Shown piece after piece: positions 47,231 through 55,938 of a stretch of 64,000 nucleotides of DNA; position 1 is the stretch's first letter; every line of letters starts with the position of its first letter. The position numbers and the translations under genes are program-made. Source of the stretch: Bacteroidota bacterium (GTDB lineage Bacteria > Bacteroidota > Bacteroidia > Chitinophagales > Chitinophagaceae); NCBI GenBank assembly GCA_016868455.1, contig VGGV01000008.1, forward strand, positions 1 through 64,000. Direction: 5' to 3'. Below the pieces are notes generated by a model, which did not search any database, was not told the DNA's origin, and worked only from the letters and a program-made list of their open reading frames with translations.

Positions 47231-47791
47231 ATGCTGTTGACCACAACTGATTTACCCGGTGTCCTGCTTTTTGAACCGCAGGTGTTTGAAGACAGCCGTG
47301 GCTGTTTTTTTGAATCCTACAACGAAAATGTGTTCAAGGAGCAGGGCATTGATGTACGCTGGGTGCAGGATAACCAGTCGGTTTCTTATTATGGCGTTAT
47401 CCGCGGCCTTCATTACCAGTTGCCGCCCTTTGCACAAAACAAGCTGGTAAGGGTAAACAGGGGAAAGATACTGGATGTGGCGGTGGACCTGCGGAAAGGG
47501 TCGCCCACTTTTGGACAAACATACTGCAAGGTTCTTTCGGCAAAAAACAGGAGGGCCATTTTTATTCCCAAAGGGTTTGCCCATGGGTTTTCCGTGCTAA
47601 GCAAGCAGGCCGATGTGATTTACAAGTGTGACGCATTCTACAATAAAGAAAGTGAAGCCGGTATTATTTACAATGATGCAGAACTGAATATTGACTGGAG
47701 GATACCCCCGGAAAATATCATCATCTCTGACAAGGATAAAGGGCTCCCCACCTTCGCACAATGTAATAACAGCTTTGTTTTTGATGGCTGA
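47231..47791 (+). CDS. rfbC: dTDP-4-dehydrorhamnose 3,5-epimerase
   Basis: A 186-residue cupin-fold enzyme. FEDSRGCFFESYNENVF, RWVQDNQSVSYYGVIRGLHYQLPPFAQNKLVRVNRGKILDVAVDLRKGSPTFG (His-containing active site) and FIPKGFAHGFSVLS are typical. It is the third step of dTDP-L-rhamnose synthesis. It overlaps rfbD by one base; rfbA and rfbB are not in the window. Confidence 0.93.
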   Translation: MLLTTTDLPGVLLFEPQVFEDSRGCFFESYNENVFKEQGIDVRWVQDNQSVSYYGVIRGLHYQLPPFAQNKLVRVNRGKILDVAVDLRKGSPTFGQTYCKVLSAKNRRAIFIPKGFAHGFSVLSKQADVIYKCDAFYNKESEAGIIYNDAELNIDWRIPPENIIISDKDKGLPTFAQCNNSFVFDG

Positions 47792-48669
47792 TGGCAACCA
47801 TTCAAAAAATATTGGTAACTGGGGCCAATGGCCAGTTGGGTAAAGAGCTGCAGCAACTGGCTCCCGGGTTTCCGGATTATGAATTTATTTTCCTTTCAAA
47901 AGAAGACCTGCCCATTCATCATTTTGAAATGGTGCGGCATTACTTCAGCGTTTACCACCCCGCTTATGTGATTAACTGCGCCGCTTACACGGCAGTTGAC
48001 AGGGCCGAGACGGAAAAAGAACGGTCCTGCCAGATAAATGGCGAAGCAGTGGGTGTGCTGGCTGCTATCTGTAAAGAAAATAACTGCCGGCTTATTCATA
48101 TTTCCACCGATTATGTTTTTGACGGCACGGCAACTGTTCCGTATAAAGAGGAGGATACAACAAACCCTCAGTCCGCTTACGGGGCCAGCAAACTGGAAGG
48201 GGAGCAGCAGGCGATGCAATTCAATCCTGACTGTATTATCATCCGTACTTCATGGGTTTATAGCGAATACGGAAAAAATTTTGTAAAGACCATGGTGAAG
48301 CTGATGGGTGAAAAGAAAGAGATCCATGTAGTAAATGACCAGGTTGGTTCGCCTACGTATGCAGCGGATCTGGCGGAAGCGATTTTGCAGATTATTGCCA
48401 ATTGTCAATCGTCAATCGTCAATTGCCAGGGAGGCATTTATCATTTTTCAAATACCGGTATTATCAACTGGTACGATTTTGCTTTGGCAATCAAAGAACT
48501 CACCGGCAGTACATGTAAAATCAATCCCATTCCCACATCGCAATATCCCACACCGGCAAAAAGACCGGCGTATTCTGTGCTGGATACAGCAAAAATTCAA
48601 AAGGTGTTTGGCATTAGGCTGAAAGAATGGAAAGACAGTCTGAAGGCTTGTATTAGCAAGCTTAAATAA
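47791..48669 (+). CDS. rfbD: dTDP-4-dehydrorhamnose reductase
   Basis: A 292-residue SDR enzyme, last step of dTDP-L-rhamnose synthesis. Rossmann motif ILVTGANGQLGKELQQL, YVINCAAYTAVDRAETE, STDYVFDG and the YxxxK site in PQSAYGASKLEGEQ. Residues 203-211 (ANCQSSIVN) come from a 7-nt-period tract and replace the short variable loop normally found before IYHFSN. The protein remains in frame and full length. Confidence 0.92.
   Translation: MATIQKILVTGANGQLGKELQQLAPGFPDYEFIFLSKEDLPIHHFEMVRHYFSVYHPAYVINCAAYTAVDRAETEKERSCQINGEAVGVLAAICKENNCRLIHISTDYVFDGTATVPYKEEDTTNPQSAYGASKLEGEQQAMQFNPDCIIIRTSWVYSEYGKNFVKTMVKLMGEKKEIHVVNDQVGSPTYAADLAEAILQIIANCQSSIVNCQGGIYHFSNTGIINWYDFALAIKELTGSTCKINPIPTSQYPTPAKRPAYSVLDTAKIQKVFGIRLKEWKDSLKACISKLK
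48397..48424. repeat. Heptad tract inside rfbD
   Basis: GCCAATT, GTCAATC, GTCAATC, GTCAATT, four 7-nt units followed by GCCAGGG. It is fully coding in rfbD. The unit differs from the arrays near gdhA and in the ABC gene but has the same period. Confidence 0.8.
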
Positions 48670-48673
48670 AAAA

Positions 48674-48690
48674 TCCCGCCGGTGGCGGGA
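48674..48690. terminator. Terminator between rfbD and tRNA-Gln
   Basis: TCCCGCC (48674-48680) pairs with GGCGGGA (48684-48690). On the minus strand the tail is TTTTTTATTTAAG, strong for the tRNA-Gln transcript; on the plus strand it may weakly end the polysaccharide operon. Confidence 0.8.
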
Positions 48691-48696
48691 CTTCTG

Positions 48697-48767
48697 TTGA
48701 CCCGTAAGGATTCGAACCTTAACAGACAGAACCAAAATCTGTAGTGCTACCGTTACACCACGGGTCA
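48697..48767 (-). tRNA. tRNA-Gln (anticodon TTG)
   Basis: On the minus strand the acceptor arms TGACCCG and CGGGTCA pair. The anticodon loop TTTTGGT (anticodon TTG) is closed by ACAGA/TCTGT, and the T arm is GGTTCGAATCC with flanks. CCA is not encoded. About 71 nt. Confidence 0.95.
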
Positions 48768-48840
48768 ATCACACCATTTGGAAATGGGAGTGCAAAAATA
48801 GGCCTAAACAGCGTTCTTCCCAAATGGTTTTAAAAGAAAA

Positions 48841-49756
48841 TCAGGCCGGATGAGAGGCCACAGCGCCTTCTCTTTCCTCCCTCTCTTTGAGCTCCCTTAT
48901 CTTATCCGGCGCCCTTGCCACCACGTCGCACATTATGGTATATAGGGTCCCCTGTTTTGGATTTTCATAAATATAATCCAGGGCCTGGTCTTCTTTGGGA
49001 ATGGTCATTACCGGTATGTTCGGGTTTATCCTGTCAATACCTTCTCTCAATAAGCCGATAATTTCATCAGCAGTTCTTCCCCGCAGATTTTTATCACACC
49101 GGATAATTATTTCATCAAAGTATTGCGCTGAAATTTCTCCCAGCTCCCGGATGTCTTCATCCCTTCTGTCGCCCGTTCCGCTGATAACCCCGACACGCAG
49201 CGGATAATCCAGCTTACTCACAAAATCGCAAAGCAGTTTCAGCCCATGCGGGTTATGGGCACAGTCGGCCCAGCCTTGTATCTTCCCGTATTTCCCTCAA
49301 CTGCTGAATATCGTTGGCGAGATCATATTCCTTGCCATCAACCAATGCCTGTGCAATATTCACAGATGCTTGGGCGGCATGCACTCCTGCATCCTCTTCC
49401 ATATAGCTGAACACCACATAATACACCCCTTCTATTTCTCCTTCCGGAGTTCTTGTTCTTCCAAAACCCACATCCATTCCTGCCAGTGTTTGTAATTCCA
49501 GGGCGATGTGTTCAATTACATGACCCATCCAGGTGCCTTCGTCCACCCGCTTGAAAAAACCGCCCCGCATGGCTTCGCTGCACCGGTGCTCAATCATGGT
49601 TGGAAACAGTTTTTCCAGCCTTTCCCCGAAACCAGGTATTTTGTTGGTCGGACTTTGCTCCAATTCTTCCAGGTCAAGCTTCATCTGTATCAGTTTGGGC
49701 CGGCGCACACTCCAGTAGTTGGGGCCCTTCAGCACTTTTATCTCCAGTATTTTCAT
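48841..49756 (-). pseudogene. cphA: Cyanophycin synthetase with its central part deleted
   Basis: Two pieces of one gene. 49756-49253 encodes the N-terminal domain (MKILEIKVLKGPNYWSVRRPKLIQ ... GTWMGHVIEHIALELQTLAGMDVGFGRTR ... REDTRLG). Directly after, in another frame, come the last about 150 residues of the C-terminal ligase domain (ADCAHNPHGLKLLCDFVSKLDYPLRVGVISGTGDRRDEDIRELG ... APDKIRELKEREE). The ATP-grasp and most of the Mur-ligase-like domain, roughly 550 residues by my memory of the family length, are missing. The join is at 49261-49273 with shared GGC(C), and is out of frame, so no active enzyme can be made from this sequence. It is divergent from the cyanophycinase gene set. Confidence 0.85.
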
Positions 49757-49903
49757 ATACAAAAGTTGAATTAGCCTGTTACAGCAGGCGAATGGGGAAG
49801 TTGGGCGTTTTTATGTATGTAGCCAATAGTGCGCCAGAGATGCTTATGGATAACCACATATAGGTACATTTTAAATTTCAGTACATTTAGAAAAATCTTT
49901 TTT

Positions 49904-51199
49904 ATGGGGATTACCAACCGCCGTCGTTTTTTGCAAAATGCAGGGATGTTTTCAGCCACTGCTTTTTTATCCTCGCTGTCAAAACCGGCATGGGCAAGAA
50001 ACCTGGAAGCAGCCCTGCGGGATGCAAAAGGCCTGTCTCCGGAAGAACTGGCAACGGAAGAGGATTTTTGGTATTATATCCAGCAGTCATTTACAGCTTC
50101 ACCCGGGCTGATCAATCTGAACAACGGCGGGGTTTCGCCGGCCCCCAAAACGGTTCAGGATGCCATGAAGCGCTATTATGATTACTGCAACGAAGCGCCG
50201 AGTTATTATATGTGGCGGATACTGGATCAGGGAAGGGAACCACTCAGGAAGAACCTCGCCAAACCTGCCGGATGTTCACCCGAAGAAATTGCCATCAACA
50301 GAAATTCAAGCGAAGGATTGGAGACTGTGATATTTGGGTTGCAACTAAAGGCAGGCGATGAAGTGGTGGCTGCCAGACAGGATTATCCCAATATGGTGAA
50401 TGCTTACAAACAAAGAGAGATAAGAGATGGAATAAAGATGGTATGGATAAATCTCGAACTGCCCAGTGAAGACGAGGAATACCTGGTAAAGCAGTATGTA
50501 AATGCATTTACAGCTAAAACAAAAGCCGTTCACATTACCCATATCATCAACTGGAACGGCCAGATACTGCCGGTGAGGAAGATTGCACGGGAGGCACACA
50601 AACGGGGCATCGAAGTGGTGGTGGACGGGGCGCACAGTTTTGCCCATTTTGATTTTAAGATACCGGACCTGGATGCTGATTATTTCGCAGCAAGCCTGCA
50701 CAAGTGGCTGTATGCGCCTATAGGCAGCGGTATGCTGTATGTGCGGAAAGAAAAAATAAAGGACCTGTACCCGTTATTTGCCACCGATAATCCGCTGAAG
50801 GATGATATAAGAAAATTTGAGGCGCTGGGAACGAGGCCTTTTTTTATTGAACAGGCCATTGGCAAGGCCATTGAATTTCATGAAATGATCGGCATTGAAA
50901 GGAAAGAGAAGAGATTGCATTACCTGAAGAATTACTGGATGGAAAAAGTAAAAGACATTCCCAAAGTAAAACTGCACACTTCGCTTCTTCCCAAATGGGG
51001 CTGCGCCATTGGCAATGTATCAGTTGAAGGCAAGAAGCCTGGTGAACTGGATGCATTCCTGCTGGAAAAATACAAAGTGCATACGGTAGGTATTGAGTGG
51101 GAAAACATTAAAGGAGTGAGGGTGACGCCGAATGTTTATACCACTGCAAAAAATCTGGATGTGCTGGTGGAAGGGATTACGGCATTTGCCCAAGGTTAA
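49904..51199 (+). CDS. Class V aminotransferase with Tat-like leader
   Basis: A 431-residue PLP enzyme. ATG 49904 gives MGITNRRRFLQNAGMFSATAFLSSLSKPAWA, a twin-arginine leader. The fold is that of isopenicillin-N-epimerase/cysteine-desulfurase-like class V enzymes: LINLNNGGVSPAPKTVQDAM, INRNSSEGLETVIFGL, VVVDGAHSFAHFDFKIPDLDADYFAASLHKWLYAPIGSGMLYV with the PLP lysine in SLHKW. Lying between cphA and an amino-acid permease and cphB, it may process cyanophycin-derived amino acids, but this is inference from position. Confidence 0.82.
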   Translation: MGITNRRRFLQNAGMFSATAFLSSLSKPAWARNLEAALRDAKGLSPEELATEEDFWYYIQQSFTASPGLINLNNGGVSPAPKTVQDAMKRYYDYCNEAPSYYMWRILDQGREPLRKNLAKPAGCSPEEIAINRNSSEGLETVIFGLQLKAGDEVVAARQDYPNMVNAYKQREIRDGIKMVWINLELPSEDEEYLVKQYVNAFTAKTKAVHITHIINWNGQILPVRKIAREAHKRGIEVVVDGAHSFAHFDFKIPDLDADYFAASLHKWLYAPIGSGMLYVRKEKIKDLYPLFATDNPLKDDIRKFEALGTRPFFIEQAIGKAIEFHEMIGIERKEKRLHYLKNYWMEKVKDIPKVKLHTSLLPKWGCAIGNVSVEGKKPGELDAFLLEKYKVHTVGIEWENIKGVRVTPNVYTTAKNLDVLVEGITAFAQG

Positions 51200-51203
51200 A
51201 AAA

Positions 51204-51275
51204 TGTTTATGGTTTATTATTTTTTGTTTATCGTTGTTTGAATTCAGAAAGGCAAAACAATAAACCATAAACTCA
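51204..51275. repeat. Heptad-period inverted repeat between aminotransferase and permease
   Basis: GTTTATGGTTTATT (51205-51218) is the exact inverse of AATAAACCATAAAC (51259-51272) with a 40-nt spacer. Both arms and the spacer show 7-nt units (TGTTTAT, GGTTTAT, TATTTTT, TGTTTAT; AATAAAC, CATAAAC). It could act as a terminator or as a hairpin before the permease start. Confidence 0.75.
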
Positions 51276-51289
51276 AAATAATAAACTTA

Positions 51290-52633
51290 TTGTCCACTCC
51301 GCTCACCAACCGCAAGATCAACCTGGTTCAGGCCACGGCTATCAACATGATAGATATGGTAGGAATCGGGCCTTTTGTGGTAATGCCCTTTGTAGTGGCA
51401 CAATTTAATAACGGCCTCTTTATCTGGGCATGGATATTTGGCGCTTTTACTGCTTTTGTGGATGCAATGATCTGGAGTGAGCTTGGCGCTAAATACCCGC
51501 TGGCCGGCGGCACTTATAATTTTCATCGTATTGCTTTTGGCGAAAAAGGCGGAAAGCTGATGGGCTTTCTGTTTGTATGGCAAACCTCCATACAGGCGCC
51601 GCTGGTAATGGCATCGGCTGCTATCGGGTTTGCACAATACCTTACATATATAGTTCCGCTGGACTGGTGGCAGCAAAAAATCGTTTCGGGCGGGCTGGTT
51701 ATACTGGTTTTTATCCTGCTATACCGGAAGATAGAAACCATTGGCAGGATATCGGTGGTGATGGGGAGTATCGTTATTCTCACCATTGTATGGATCATCG
51801 CCAGCGGATTAATGAACCAGCAGCATACTGTAAAATTTTTACCATCGGGCAATGAATCCTTTTTTAGTTATGCTTTATGGGCTGCGGTCGGCCAGGCATC
51901 GGTAAAAACGGTATATGCTTATCTTGGTTATTACAATGTTTGTCATCTTGGCGGTGAAATAGTGAATCCTGAAAAGAATATTCCCCGCAGCATTTTCATT
52001 TCCATTTTTGGTATTGCCGCTTTGTACCTGCTGATGAATATCAGTGTGATGGGAGTAATACCGTGGCAATCGGTAAAAGCTGATGACAAATATCTGGTAA
52101 GTTCTTTTATGCAACAATTATATGGAACCGGAGTTGGCACCATTATAACTGTACTCATCCTTTGTGTGGCCTTTTCTTCTCTTTTTGCCGTGGTGCTGGG
52201 CTATTCCCGTATTCCCTATGCTGCGGCAGTGAATGGAAACTTTTTCAAAATCTTTGGCAAATTGCACCCGGCCAAAAAATTTCCGCATATATCACTTATC
52301 ATTTTATGCGGGCTGGGCTTTGTTTTTAGTTTGTTGATGAAACTGAAAGATGTGATTGATTCTATCCTGGCCATGCGAATCGTTGTGCAGTTTATGGCGC
52401 AGGCAGTGGGGATTGTTTTGTTGAGAAGGAGAAAGGGTACAAACAAACTCCCTTTTAGAATGTGGTTATATCCTGCCCCTGTTGTTTTATCCCTGCTCAT
52501 CTGGGCCTTTCTGTTTTACCATACCAACTGGTTTGCTTTATGGGGAAGTTTGATTGCATTAGCCGGAGTGTGTATTTATTTTATAAAAGAAAAATACTGG
52601 GATAAACGGGGGGTGTCTGACGATGATGGATAA
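51290..52633 (+). CDS. APC family amino-acid permease
   Basis: A 447-residue inner-membrane protein with 12 predicted helices, starting at TTG 51290 (STPLTNRKINLVQATAINMIDMVGIGPFVVMPFVV), the typical APC first helix with the unwound IGIG-like motif. WSELGAKYPLAGGTYNFHRIAFG and YLGYYNVCHLGGEIVNPEKNIPRSIFIS match the family. It sits between the aminotransferase and cphB, so aspartate/arginine or dipeptide uptake is possible, unproven. Confidence 0.85.
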   Translation: MSTPLTNRKINLVQATAINMIDMVGIGPFVVMPFVVAQFNNGLFIWAWIFGAFTAFVDAMIWSELGAKYPLAGGTYNFHRIAFGEKGGKLMGFLFVWQTSIQAPLVMASAAIGFAQYLTYIVPLDWWQQKIVSGGLVILVFILLYRKIETIGRISVVMGSIVILTIVWIIASGLMNQQHTVKFLPSGNESFFSYALWAAVGQASVKTVYAYLGYYNVCHLGGEIVNPEKNIPRSIFISIFGIAALYLLMNISVMGVIPWQSVKADDKYLVSSFMQQLYGTGVGTIITVLILCVAFSSLFAVVLGYSRIPYAAAVNGNFFKIFGKLHPAKKFPHISLIILCGLGFVFSLLMKLKDVIDSILAMRIVVQFMAQAVGIVLLRRRKGTNKLPFRMWLYPAPVVLSLLIWAFLFYHTNWFALWGSLIALAGVCIYFIKEKYWDKRGVSDDDG

Positions 52634-52732
52634 TGAGCAATCCATATTTTCCACATATCCACATACTGTGCAATGTCGTGTTACCGTTAGAGTATTATTC
52701 TTTTATATTTGTCCGTAATCAAACCCTTTTGA

Positions 52733-53626
52733 ATGAACCATCCCAGGGGAAAACTGATAGCCATCGGCGGCGCAGAAGATAAAGGAACAGATTTAGAAAC
52801 CGGGGAGATACACCGCAATAACCTTATTTTTTTTGAATTGGGTATTCTTCGCCGGGTGGTGGAAGAAGCGGGCGGTCTGCTGGCCCGCATCGAGGTTATC
52901 ACTACAGCTTCCACCATTCCTTATGAAGTGGGAGAGAATTATCTGAATGCATTTGGCAAAATCGGCTGCACCAATGCCGGGGTAATGCATATCCGTACCC
53001 GCCAGGATGCTATGGATGATGAATACATCGAACGTATCCGCCATTGCGATGCGGTGATGTTTATCGGCGGCAACCAGCTACGTCTGAGTGTGACGGATGG
53101 CGGAACCGAGTTTTTAGCCATACTCAAAAGAAGATACCAGGAAGAAGATTTCCTGATTGCCGGAACTTCAGCAGGGGCCATGGCCATGGGTCAAACCATG
53201 ATCTATGAAGGCAATGCCACAAGGGCGCATCTCAAAGGAGAAGTAAAGATTACAACAGGTCTTGGTTTTATCAGTTCCGTAATCATTGATTCGCATTTTG
53301 AAAAAAGAGGAAGGTTTGGAAGGCTTGCCCAGGCTGTAGCCACCAATCCTTCTGCCATAGGGATTGGTTTGGGTGAAGATACCGGCATGCTCATTACCGG
53401 AGGAAATAAAATGGAAGCCATCGGCAGCGGGCTGGTAGTAATTATTGACGGGCATGATATCCTGCACTCTAACATTGCAGATATTCCTGATGGTAACCCC
53501 GTCAGCATTGAAAACCTGAAAGTACATTTCTGCGAAAAAGGCAATGGGTATCTAATCCGGGAACGCAAATACCTGCCCGAGGCCAGTGATGGCTCTGTGA
53601 TAAAAAAACAGGTTGATGTGGAATAA
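52733..53626 (+). CDS. cphB: Cyanophycinase
   Basis: A 297-residue S51 family serine exopeptidase that cuts cyanophycin (aspartate-arginine polymer) into beta-Asp-Arg dipeptides. Motifs: GKLIAIGGAEDKGTDLETGEIH, VMFIGGNQLRLSVTDGGTE, the nucleophile elbow AGTSAGAMAMGQTMIYEGN, and IDSHFEKRGRFGRLAQAV. TATATTTG (52704-52711) 21 nt before the ATG may be its -7 box. With an intact cphB but a broken cphA this strain could use but not make cyanophycin. Confidence 0.93.
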   Translation: MNHPRGKLIAIGGAEDKGTDLETGEIHRNNLIFFELGILRRVVEEAGGLLARIEVITTASTIPYEVGENYLNAFGKIGCTNAGVMHIRTRQDAMDDEYIERIRHCDAVMFIGGNQLRLSVTDGGTEFLAILKRRYQEEDFLIAGTSAGAMAMGQTMIYEGNATRAHLKGEVKITTGLGFISSVIIDSHFEKRGRFGRLAQAVATNPSAIGIGLGEDTGMLITGGNKMEAIGSGLVVIIDGHDILHSNIADIPDGNPVSIENLKVHFCEKGNGYLIRERKYLPEASDGSVIKKQVDVE

Positions 53627-53755
53627 GGCAGTAGTTAATAAGTTAATTGGTTGAGAAGTTGATCGGGGTTTGAGAATTTCTCAGGGAATTTTACTGAAGT
53701 ACTCCCGTCATTCCAATTGTCTTCAGTTTGTATTTTTACCTGCTAAAGAATTAAA

Positions 53756-54427
53756 ATGAAAAAAACCGTATTCATTGCGGCAGCGATCATTTGTTCACTG
53801 GCATTTACCATACAGAAGAAAACAAAGGTGGTTTTCTTTGGCGATTCCATCACCGAACTGGGTGCAAAACCCGGCGGTTATGTCTCCCGGGTTGACAGCA
53901 TGAGCAAACAGGAAGGTAAAGCTCAGCAATATGAGTTTACCGGCGCAGGCATCAGCGGCAATAAAGTGTACGACCTTTATTTACGGCTGGAAGAGGATGT
54001 GCTGGCGAAGGATCCGGGTATCGTTGTAATTTACGTTGGAGTAAATGATGTATGGCATAAAACTTTAACAGGCACCGGTACTGACCCTGATAAATTTGAA
54101 AAATTTTACCAGGGTATTTTAAACAAACTGAAAGCCAGGAATATCATAGCTGTTCTTTGTACACCTGCCGTGATAGGAGAGAAGAACGACATGAGCAATC
54201 CGCAGGACGGCGATCTGAACCGCTACAGCAATATCATACGTTCCATCGCAGCCCGTAATGGTCTTCCGCTGGTGGATCTGCGGAAAAAATTTCTGGACTA
54301 TCTAAGGGAAAACAACCCGCAGAATAAAGAGAAAAATATTCTGACTTACGACAGGGTACACATGAATGAAAAGGGGAATCAGTTGATTGCTGATGCCATG
54401 TGGGGAGTAATCAAAGAAATCAAATAG
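53756..54427 (+). CDS. Secreted SGNH/GDSL hydrolase
   Basis: A 223-residue esterase/lipase-like protein with an N-terminal signal segment ([20 protein letters not shown]). Block [13 protein letters not shown] holds the nucleophile serine, [13 protein letters not shown] is block III (GxND), and [17 protein letters not shown] is block V with the catalytic Asp/His. Substrate may be an acyl ester on a lipid or polysaccharide. Convergent with tyrS, overlapping by 8 nt. Confidence 0.85.
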   Translation: MKKTVFIAAAIICSLAFTIQKKTKVVFFGDSITELGAKPGGYVSRVDSMSKQEGKAQQYEFTGAGISGNKVYDLYLRLEEDVLAKDPGIVVIYVGVNDVWHKTLTGTGTDPDKFEKFYQGILNKLKARNIIAVLCTPAVIGEKNDMSNPQDGDLNRYSNIIRSIAARNGLPLVDLRKKFLDYLRENNPQNKEKNILTYDRVHMNEKGNQLIADAMWGVIKEIK

Positions 54428-55697
54428 CTGTTATCAGGTAATAATTCTTTTTTCCTTTTTGCACCAAAATGTATTTGTGATGCAACAATAATGACGCATC
54501 AATTTTTACAGCAATACCTTCCGCTTTTTTTCTGTTAATGCTGATGCCGCCTCCCTGTACCAGTTTTCTGGCTTCGCCTTTGCTGGGAACAATTCCGGCT
54601 TCTGCCAGAAAAGAAACGATATCTATACCACCGGTAATCTTATCTCTTGAGAATTCAATTTTCACCAGGCCTTCTATGCTTTCCAGGTCATCCGCACTAA
54701 AATTTTCCGCGGGTGCATGCTGATTGGAAAAAAGTTTTTCAGTGGTGGCAATGGCTTCAGCCAGATGTTCATCGCCATGAACAAAGCGGGTTACTTCCTG
54801 TGCCAGTGTTTTTTGCAGTACTCTTGCAGAGGGATTCATCCGGTGCTCATGGGTAAGCATCTCAACAGCATCCCTGGTGAGAAAAGTGAAAATTTTAATC
54901 CACTTCTCGGCATCTTCGTCACTGGCATTAAGCCAGAATTGGTAAAATTGGTACGATGATGTCCTCTTTGGGTCCAGCCATACATTCCCGCTTTCGGTTT
55001 TACCGAATTTTCCACCATCTGCTTTTGTAATCAAAGGGCAGGTAAATGCAAATGCTTCGCCCTTACATTTTTTACGTATCAGCTCCGTACCTGCAGTTAT
55101 ATTCCCCCATTGATCGGATCCGCCCATTTGCAGTTTACAGTTCTGATGTTCGTACAACCACAAAAAATCGTAGCCCTGCATTACCTGGTAAGCAAATTCG
55201 GTGTAACTCAGCCCGGCATCACTCTCAATTCTTTTCTTCACACTGTCTTTGGCCATCATGTAGCTAACTGTGAGGTGTTTTCCTGCATCCCGTAAAAAAT
55301 CAATGAATAAAATGTTTTTAAACCAGTCATAATTATTGGCCATTTCCGCTGCATTGGGCAAAGTAGGGTTAAAATCCAGAAATCTTTCCAGTTGTGCTTT
55401 TACGCCTGCAATGTTTTTCTGCAAAACTTCTTCGCTCAATAAATTTCTCTCCTCGCTTTTTTCGCTGGGGTCACCTATCATACCTGTAGCTCCGCCCACC
55501 AATGCAATGGGTTTATGCCCGGCTTTTTGAAGGTGTACCAGCAATAAAATGGGAACAAGGCTGCCGATATGCAGACTGTCGGCTGTGGGGTCAAAGCCGA
55601 TATAGCCCGTGGTCATCTCTTTTTTCAGTTGTTCCTCCGTTTCGGGCATGATGTCCTGTATCATCCCCCTCCATCGTAGCTCTTCTATCAAATTCAT
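54420..55697 (-). CDS. tyrS: Tyrosyl-tRNA synthetase
   Basis: A 425-residue class I synthetase. The HIGH-like motif is [19 protein letters not shown], the tyrosine-binding region includes [30 protein letters not shown], and the KMSKS equivalent is [13 protein letters not shown]. The C-terminal S4-like domain ([26 protein letters not shown]) binds tRNA. It serves the tRNA-Tyr at 63153-63236. Confidence 0.95.
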   Translation of the reverse strand: MNLIEELRWRGMIQDIMPETEEQLKKEMTTGYIGFDPTADSLHIGSLVPILLLVHLQKAGHKPIALVGGATGMIGDPSEKSEERNLLSEEVLQKNIAGVKAQLERFLDFNPTLPNAAEMANNYDWFKNILFIDFLRDAGKHLTVSYMMAKDSVKKRIESDAGLSYTEFAYQVMQGYDFLWLYEHQNCKLQMGGSDQWGNITAGTELIRKKCKGEAFAFTCPLITKADGGKFGKTESGNVWLDPKRTSSYQFYQFWLNASDEDAEKWIKIFTFLTRDAVEMLTHEHRMNPSARVLQKTLAQEVTRFVHGDEHLAEAIATTEKLFSNQHAPAENFSADDLESIEGLVKIEFSRDKITGGIDIVSFLAEAGIVPSKGEARKLVQGGGISINRKKAEGIAVKIDASLLLHHKYILVQKGKKNYYLITAI

Positions 55698-55787
55698 TTC
55701 TAAACCAGTGATTTAGCACAAAAGTAAGCCAGAATAAGGTTGTCACTCCGGAGAAGCAATATTTTTCTAATTAATTCGGTTTCAAAC

Positions 55788-55839
55788 ATTAGTCTTTTGC
55801 CTCTGTAAGCCCTATGTATTTCCGCAGCTAAAGACTAAT
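55788..55839. repeat. Inverted repeat in the tyrS-porV-like gap
   Basis: ATTAGTCTTT (55788-55797) and AAAGACTAAT (55830-55839) form a 10-bp perfect stem with a 32-nt spacer. The gap between tyrS and the PorV-like gene (about 240 nt) has no other feature; the hairpin may lie in either leader. Confidence 0.55.
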
Positions 55840-55938
55840 TTTACTGGGTACTTTGTATTTTTCTGAAAGCTAAACTGTACAAGCAGCCCGTACGTATGAA
55901 AGCGAGTCTTAATCAAACGCTTATCGAAAATTGTCCGA

